Shown one piece after another: positions 59,768-64,000 of a DNA stretch of 64,000 nucleotides. The notes beneath the pieces were generated by a model. That model worked only from the letters and a program-made list of their open reading frames with translations, searched no databases and had not been told where the DNA came from. The stretch lies in the NCBI RefSeq assembly GCF_030466405.1, contig NZ_JAGGJF010000006.1, forward strand, positions 150,309-214,308. Direction: 5' to 3'. Every line of letters begins with the position of its first letter. The stretch's first letter is position 1. The position numbers were made by a program, and so were the translations under genes. This DNA is from Pseudidiomarina terrestris (lineage in GTDB: Bacteria; Pseudomonadota; Gammaproteobacteria; Enterobacterales; Alteromonadaceae).

Positions 59768-60907
59768 ATGATGACAGAATCCTATTTATCTGACGCTATC
59801 CCATCGCCTTGTTACGTCTGTAACGAGGCGCTGCTGGAACAAAACCTGCAATTAATGGAGCGGGTGCAGCGCGAAAGTGGTGCACACATCATTCTTGCCT
59901 TAAAAGGTTTTTCGATGTGGAGTACCTTCCCTTTGATCCGCAAGTACCTGGTGGGATGTACCGCCAGTTCAGTGTGGGAAGCAAAACTCGCCGCTGAGGA
60001 GTTTGGCCGCGAAGTCCACGCTTACGCACCAGGTTACAAAACGTCTGAAATGGACGCCTTGTTACCGCTGGTCAACCATATCTCATTTAATAGTTTGAAC
60101 CAGTGGCAAACCTTTAAAGATCAGGTTCTCGAAGCGGGCGTTTCCCCGGGATTACGGGTGAATCCGGAACATCAGGAAGCAGAGACTGAGTTGTACGATC
60201 CCAGTGCTCCCGGCTCACGCTTAGGGATCCGTGCGGCTGACCTGCAAGGAGCCGATCTGGAAGGAATCGAGGGCTTGCACGTCCATAACTTGTGCGAGTG
60301 CGACTCTTTCGCCCTGGAGCGCACGCTTAAAGCTGTTGAAGAAAAGTTTGGTGACCTGCTGCATAAGATGAAATGGTTGAATCTGGGCGGCGGTCATCTG
60401 ATGACCCGCGCTGGCTATGATGTCGACCATTTGATCAAACAACTTAAGCGTTTGCGCGAGACGTATGACCTTGATGTGATTCTTGAACCTGGTTCTGCCG
60501 TAGCTTGGCAAACCGGTCCTCTTATCGCCGAGGTCATTGATATTGTAGAGAATGATGGTCCAATCGCGATCCTGGATATCTCCGCTACAGCACATATGCC
60601 TGACGTGCTGGAGATGCCCTATCGCCCGGCAATCACCGGTGCCCGCGAACCTGGTGTTCTCAAGCACACCTACAAGCTTGGTGGGAACTCGTGTCTTGCC
60701 GGAGATGTCATTGGTTTGTACAGTTTTGACGAACCGCTGCGTCCGGGTAGCCGCATTATTTTCGAAGATATGATGCATTACACCATGGTCAAAACGACAT
60801 TCTTCAACGGTGTTGAGCACCCGCACATAGGTATTCTGCGCCGGGATGATAACTTTGATCTGGTGCGCAGCTTCACCTACGAGGACTTTCGCTCACGCTT
60901 GTCCTGA
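59768..60907 (+). CDS. nspC: Carboxynorspermidine/carboxyspermidine decarboxylase NspC
   Basis: PLP enzyme (alanine-racemase fold) that decarboxylates carboxyspermidine or carboxynorspermidine, completing an alternative route to spermidine or norspermidine. 379 residues. PLP lysine is Lys46 in LALKGFSMW; HVHNLCECDSFALE near 170, LNLGGGHLMTRAGYD near 208, LEPGSAVAW near 245, and LGGNSCLAGD near 307 (Cys at the dimer active site) are diagnostic. Start assigned to the first of two adjacent ATGs directly after the preceding stop; there is no good ribosome site, so translation is probably coupled. A perfect hairpin follows. Confidence 0.94.
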   Translation: MMTESYLSDAIPSPCYVCNEALLEQNLQLMERVQRESGAHIILALKGFSMWSTFPLIRKYLVGCTASSVWEAKLAAEEFGREVHAYAPGYKTSEMDALLPLVNHISFNSLNQWQTFKDQVLEAGVSPGLRVNPEHQEAETELYDPSAPGSRLGIRAADLQGADLEGIEGLHVHNLCECDSFALERTLKAVEEKFGDLLHKMKWLNLGGGHLMTRAGYDVDHLIKQLKRLRETYDLDVILEPGSAVAWQTGPLIAEVIDIVENDGPIAILDISATAHMPDVLEMPYRPAITGAREPGVLKHTYKLGGNSCLAGDVIGLYSFDEPLRPGSRIIFEDMMHYTMVKTTFFNGVEHPHIGILRRDDNFDLVRSFTYEDFRSRLS

Positions 60908-60932
60908 GGCTTAGGCTTTAATTTAGTCATCG

Positions 60933-60962
60933 GTACCTGTGATGCACGAGCATCACAGGTAC
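60933..60962. terminator. Perfect 13-bp hairpin between nspC and coaX
   Basis: GTACCTGTGATGC (60933-60945) and GCATCACAGGTAC (60950-60962) pair perfectly around ACGA. It lies between the convergent nspC and coaX genes (26 bases from each). No T-run follows on either strand, so termination may be rho-assisted, or the hairpin may serve as a 3' end stabiliser. Confidence 0.55.
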
Positions 60963-60987
60963 TTCAGCTTACCGCCAATCCCTGACG

Positions 60988-61743
60988 TTAAATTCCTGAC
61001 TGCTCCCGCGCGTACAATGCCAGACCTTGCAGTACTAATTCACTGCGCAGTTCGCCTTTACGCTTCAACTCGACAGGCAGTAACGGTGTCGAACCGCCAC
61101 TAAAGAGCAGCCGGTAATCAAACCAGTCCAGCTCGGTTTCAGTTACGTGCAAGGCCTGCCGAACAATACCGGCAAACATATTTACGCAGCCGTCCAGCAA
61201 ACCGTCAGGGGTACTCGTGCCAAGCTGATTCACTCGGCCCCATATTTTCTGAGTATCAGTGAATACACGGGGCGCTCGGTCGGTAACCGCCTTTTGCATC
61301 ATATCTACGCCAGGCGCGATCCAGCCGCCTAAGTGCTGGCCTTGGTCATCAATCCAGTCAACGGTAATGGCGGTACCTGCGTCGATGATTAACGTCGGCT
61401 TTTTATTTTCATTGTACGCTCCCAGCAGAGCGAGCCAGCGATCTACACCAAGATGCGTAGGTTCACTGTAGGCGTTAGAAACACCAAACTTATGCGCCTC
61501 AGAAGTTACTGGATAAACTTGCGCCTGTCCGCATTGTGACTTCATCCATTCGTTCAGCAACGATTGCTGCGCCGCACCGCCGACCAGAGCAAGCCATACG
61601 GAAGCCACAGGAGCCTGCAGATGGGTCTCACGAAGCTCTTCGTAGGAGAGATTAAAAAGCGGCTCTAAATGGCCGTCGGCGTCCATTTGCGCCGCTTTGA
61701 CTCGGGTATTCCCTGCATCAATCAGTAATTTATTAGGATTCAT
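60988..61743 (-). CDS. coaX: Type III pantothenate kinase CoaX
   Basis: Phosphorylates pantothenate, the first step of CoA synthesis; the type III enzyme is not feedback-inhibited by CoA. 251 residues. ASKHA motifs: LLIDAGNTRVKAA at the start, HLGVDRWLALLGAY near 96, LIIDAGTAITVDWID near 117, and GGWIAPGVDMM near 139. It takes the place that type I coaA has next to birA in E. coli. Its start overlaps the birA 3' end by 11 bases. Confidence 0.95.
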   Translation of the reverse strand: MNPNKLLIDAGNTRVKAAQMDADGHLEPLFNLSYEELRETHLQAPVASVWLALVGGAAQQSLLNEWMKSQCGQAQVYPVTSEAHKFGVSNAYSEPTHLGVDRWLALLGAYNENKKPTLIIDAGTAITVDWIDDQGQHLGGWIAPGVDMMQKAVTDRAPRVFTDTQKIWGRVNQLGTSTPDGLLDGCVNMFAGIVRQALHVTETELDWFDYRLLFSGGSTPLLPVELKRKGELRSELVLQGLALYAREQSGI

Positions 61744-62716
61744 AGCGTAAACTTACTTCTCCCGCGTGAAAACGCTTTACTTCACCGGCGACTTCGACCA
61801 GCAAGGCGCCATCTTCTGAGATGCCCTTGGCCACTCCTGAAATGTATTTTTCGCCAAACTGGATGCGCACCGCGCGCTCCTGTAGTTTATCGAAGCTGCT
61901 CCAACGTTCGATAAAAGGGGCAAGTCCCTCGACATCATAAGCCTGCAAAGCAGTGCGCAGCTTATTCAGCAGTTTAGCTACCAGTTGATTACGCTCCACC
62001 CGGCCATTTAGCTCAGTTTCGACATCCGTCCAGGGCTGGTCAATCGGGGCATCAAGCCAATCCGGCATGCGCAGATTAATACCTATACCAATAATCGCAT
62101 GCGCTGAATCTGTCGCCTGCCCTTCAAGCTCGATCAGGATGCCAGCTATTTTCTTACCGCCAACCAGGATGTCATTGGGCCACTTCAGTTGCACCCCTTC
62201 CATACCATCTTCGGCAAGAGTTTCAGCTAATGCGGTACCAATAGCAACGCTAAGGCCCATTGCACCGGACATGCCATGCTCGAGAGGCCAGTACATACTC
62301 AAATAAAGGTTAGAAGCAAAGGGCGAGTACCAAGCTTTACCGCGTCGTCCCCGACCAGCCGTTTGCGCTTCTGCCAGTACAGCGTAACCCGCATTCAGTT
62401 CCTTGTTTTCCCGTAAGCGCTCACGCAAGACATCATTGCTGGACGTGACCACACGTTCCACTTCTATGTTCGCCACAGGAGCTTTGAGTTCCCGGGTGAT
62501 AATGTCTTCATCCAAAAGCTCTACAGCCTTCGCCAGTCGGTAGCCTTTGCCGGTCACCCGGAACACATCGACACCTAACCCCTGAATATCTTTTATGTAT
62601 TGGCTGATGGCGGTACGGGTAACACCAATCTCATCGCCAATGGTCTGACCGGAATGGAACTCGCCGTCGGCGAGTAATTCGATCACTTTTATCACCCGTT
62701 CATTGCGTTTACTCAT
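61733..62716 (-). CDS. birA: Biotin-protein ligase and biotin operon repressor BirA
   Basis: Activates biotin and attaches it to BCCP; with its DNA-binding domain it also represses biotin synthesis genes. 327 residues. Winged helix (about 1-65, TIGDEIGVTRTAISQYIKDIQ). Biotinyl-AMP loop GRGRRG at 121-126; KWPNDILVGGKKIAGILIE near 180; C-terminal SH3-like domain. As the regulatory domain is present, bio genes elsewhere in the genome should have a BirA operator; none is seen here. Overlaps murB by four bases (ATGA-type coupling). Confidence 0.96.
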   Translation of the reverse strand: MSKRNERVIKVIELLADGEFHSGQTIGDEIGVTRTAISQYIKDIQGLGVDVFRVTGKGYRLAKAVELLDEDIITRELKAPVANIEVERVVTSSNDVLRERLRENKELNAGYAVLAEAQTAGRGRRGKAWYSPFASNLYLSMYWPLEHGMSGAMGLSVAIGTALAETLAEDGMEGVQLKWPNDILVGGKKIAGILIELEGQATDSAHAIIGIGINLRMPDWLDAPIDQPWTDVETELNGRVERNQLVAKLLNKLRTALQAYDVEGLAPFIERWSSFDKLQERAVRIQFGEKYISGVAKGISEDGALLVEVAGEVKRFHAGEVSLRYES

Positions 62717-63714
62717 GCGTTGATAAGTTCCTTTTCACCCATGATCCTGACCTCAATCTCCAATTCGATGGCAAACCTCGTCTTGACCCGGCTTGTGATT
62801 TCCTTTGCCAGGGTAAGCAGCTCCTCACCTGAAGCCTCACCTTTATTAACCAACACCAAAGCTTGCTTATCGTGAACCGCGACACCACCGCAACTGAAAC
62901 CTTTCAGGCCCAGCTGATCGATCAACCAGCCAGCTGCGACTTTAACCTGCATATCATCTACTGGGTAATACGGCATGTCCGGGAACCGCTCCAGCAATCC
63001 CTGTAACTGCTGCCGGGGAATAACGGGATTTTTAAAAAAGCTGCCAGCGTTTGGTAATACTTTGGGGTTTGGTAATTTACTGTTCCGTATGGCCACCACT
63101 GCCTTCATGATCGTCTTCGCCGAGGCATCACCAGGCACGCTGGATAAAGCTCCGTAGCTAAGCTGAGCGCGCCAGTTTTTACTAAGCGAAAAGTTGACAT
63201 GCGTAATCACATAACGTCCCGCATGCTGTTTAAACAAACTATCACGATACGCAAAGCAGCACTGCTTCTGGCTGAACAGAACAAACTCGTGTTGTTCCCT
63301 ATCCCAGGCCTCCACTGTGCGGATAAACTCCGACACCTCGACCCCATAAGCGCCAATATTCTGCACCGGTGCTGCGCCAACACTCCCCGGTATCAACGCA
63401 AGATTTTCCAGCCCTGGCATGTCTGCATCTAAGGTTTTTATCACTAAATCATGCCAGTTTTCGCCTGCGCCAACCCTAAGCTCGAAACTGTTTTCCGTTT
63501 CCGAGCATTCGTAGCCTTTGATCCCAACCTTCAATACCGTTCGGCTAAAGTCGGTCGTGAAAATAGTATTACTGCCTTCACCAAGTACATAGTAGTTATC
63601 AGCAAGCGACGGCAGATCCTCTGCCGCAGTTAATTCAACCACAGCATCTGCCTGATAAGGTAATTTAAATGTATGCAGGTCTTTTAAAGAGACGAACTTA
63701 TGAATCTTTGTCAT
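62713..63714 (-). CDS. murB: UDP-N-acetylenolpyruvoylglucosamine reductase MurB
   Basis: FAD enzyme that reduces the enolpyruvyl group to make UDP-MurNAc for peptidoglycan. 333 residues, type I MurB. FAD-binding LGEGSNTIF near 45 and GLENLALIPGSVGAAPVQNIGAYG near 101; AYRDSLFKQ near 156; catalytic serine in NAGSFFKNP near 227. The 5S-murB-birA order is shared with E. coli. The 122-base gap to the rRNA terminator holds a TAGAAT hexamer close to the start but no convincing promoter. Confidence 0.96.
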   Translation of the reverse strand: MTKIHKFVSLKDLHTFKLPYQADAVVELTAAEDLPSLADNYYVLGEGSNTIFTTDFSRTVLKVGIKGYECSETENSFELRVGAGENWHDLVIKTLDADMPGLENLALIPGSVGAAPVQNIGAYGVEVSEFIRTVEAWDREQHEFVLFSQKQCCFAYRDSLFKQHAGRYVITHVNFSLSKNWRAQLSYGALSSVPGDASAKTIMKAVVAIRNSKLPNPKVLPNAGSFFKNPVIPRQQLQGLLERFPDMPYYPVDDMQVKVAAGWLIDQLGLKGFSCGGVAVHDKQALVLVNKGEASGEELLTLAKEITSRVKTRFAIELEIEVRIMGEKELINA

Positions 63715-63836
63715 AAAGGCATTCTAAACCAGCGAGTAGCTTTAGGGAATGAGCGAACAGTAAATGCAACATCAAGAACTTAGCAAAACTCTTAAAATGC
63801 TGGGTTCTCCATCATTAGCTATAAAAAGGCGGGCAT

Positions 63837-63868
63837 AAAAAAAGCCCCCAGCGTTAGCTGAGGGCTTT
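63837..63868 (-). terminator. Rho-independent terminator of the rRNA operon
   Basis: On the minus strand, 12 bases past the 5S 3' end, AAAGCCC and CAGC pair with GCTG and GGGCTTT around a 4-base loop with one internal mismatch, followed by seven T. It ends the rrn transcript and isolates murB. Confidence 0.92.
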
Positions 63869-63880
63869 CTTCTTAATTAA

Positions 63881-63998
63881 AGCCTGGCGGTGTCCTACTC
63901 TCACATGGGGAAGCCCCACACTACCATCGGCGCTGAAGCGTTTCACTACTGAGTTCGGAATGGATCAGGTGGTTCCACTTCGCTATTGCCGCCAGGCA
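63881..63998 (-). rRNA. rrf: 5S ribosomal RNA
   Basis: On the minus strand the sequence begins TGCCTGGCGGC and ends GCCGCCAGGCT-like (helix I closes as TGCCTGGC with GCCAGGC). It contains the conserved CCGAACTCAG loop and the GCCGATGGTAGTGTGGGG stretch. About 118 bases. It is the last gene of an rRNA operon whose 23S and 16S lie beyond the right edge. The exact ends may differ by one or two bases. Confidence 0.96.
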
Positions 63999-64000
63999 TA

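Noticed and set aside
60221..60826. 201-codon antisense frame inside nspC
   Set aside because: Shadow of a strongly conserved gene, with no ribosome site or recognisable motif.

Overview
The window is ordinary chromosome from a gammaproteobacterium, with about one gene per kilobase, almost no non-coding space, and no phage, insertion sequence, CRISPR array, plasmid or integron feature that I can see. Gene content and order (pepA-holC-valS, nudF-yqiB-parE-parC-plsC, ygiF-glnE, cca/uppP/folK/folB/plsY/tsaD, pilT-pilU next to yggS-proC-yggT, rdgB-hemW, mutY-yggX, 5S-murB-birA-coaX) point to the Alteromonadales. An Idiomarina/Pseudidiomarina/Aliidiomarina-type marine bacterium is my best guess. 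That placement is an inference from gene content, not a computed match.

Layout. 1-4.4 kb: pepA (5' end cut by the window edge), holC, valS. 4.4-11 kb (minus strand): rraB, plsC, parC, parE, yqiB, nudF. 11-13.4 kb: tolC and a lipid A acyltransferase. 13.4-17.6 kb (minus): glnE and the CYTH-CHAD triphosphatase ygiF. 17.8-25 kb: putA, facing a DmdC-like acyl-CoA dehydrogenase, then gspA-gspB. 25-29.6 kb: cca, uppP, folK, folB, plsY, tsaD. 29.7-34.4 kb: twitching ATPases pilT-pilU diverging from yggS-proC-yggT-DUF4426. 34.4-38.7 kb: a K+/H+ antiporter, rdgB, hemW, trmB. 38.8-43.9 kb: an OmpA-like porin, mutY, yggX, proB-proA. 43.9-46.7 kb (minus): a glycosyltransferase followed by a WaaA-KdkA fusion. 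46.9-50.3 kb: an iron-sulfur photolyase facing deaD. 50.6-54.3 kb: two aldehyde dehydrogenases and a thioredoxin-TPR protein. 54.3-58.5 kb: alkB, a sodium-coupled transporter, tmcA. 58.6-60.9 kb: the two-gene carboxyspermidine pathway. 61-64 kb (minus): coaX, birA, murB and the 5S rRNA that ends an rRNA operon entering from the right.

Functional threads. Complete proline synthesis (ProB, ProA, ProC) and degradation (PutA) are present as separate loci. Several DNA or nucleotide repair and sanitation genes occur (mutY, rdgB, alkB, photolyase). The envelope is well represented: WaaA-KdkA, LpxL-like acyltransferase, TolC, OmpA, UppP, MurB, PlsC, PlsY, GspAB. All protein-coding genes look intact apart from pepA.

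Most unusual items. (1) A single 686-residue reading frame joins Kdo transferase (WaaA) to Kdo kinase (KdkA), with a good internal ribosome site exactly at the domain junction. (2) PutA lacks the usual DNA-binding domain, and its candidate promoter lies inside an inverted repeat. (3) deaD has a leader of about 150 nt with a strong hairpin and a 15-codon reading frame. (4) Cca has lost its HD domain. (5) The valS stop codon sits in the loop of the opposing gene's terminator. No stretch longer than 300 bases is without a gene.
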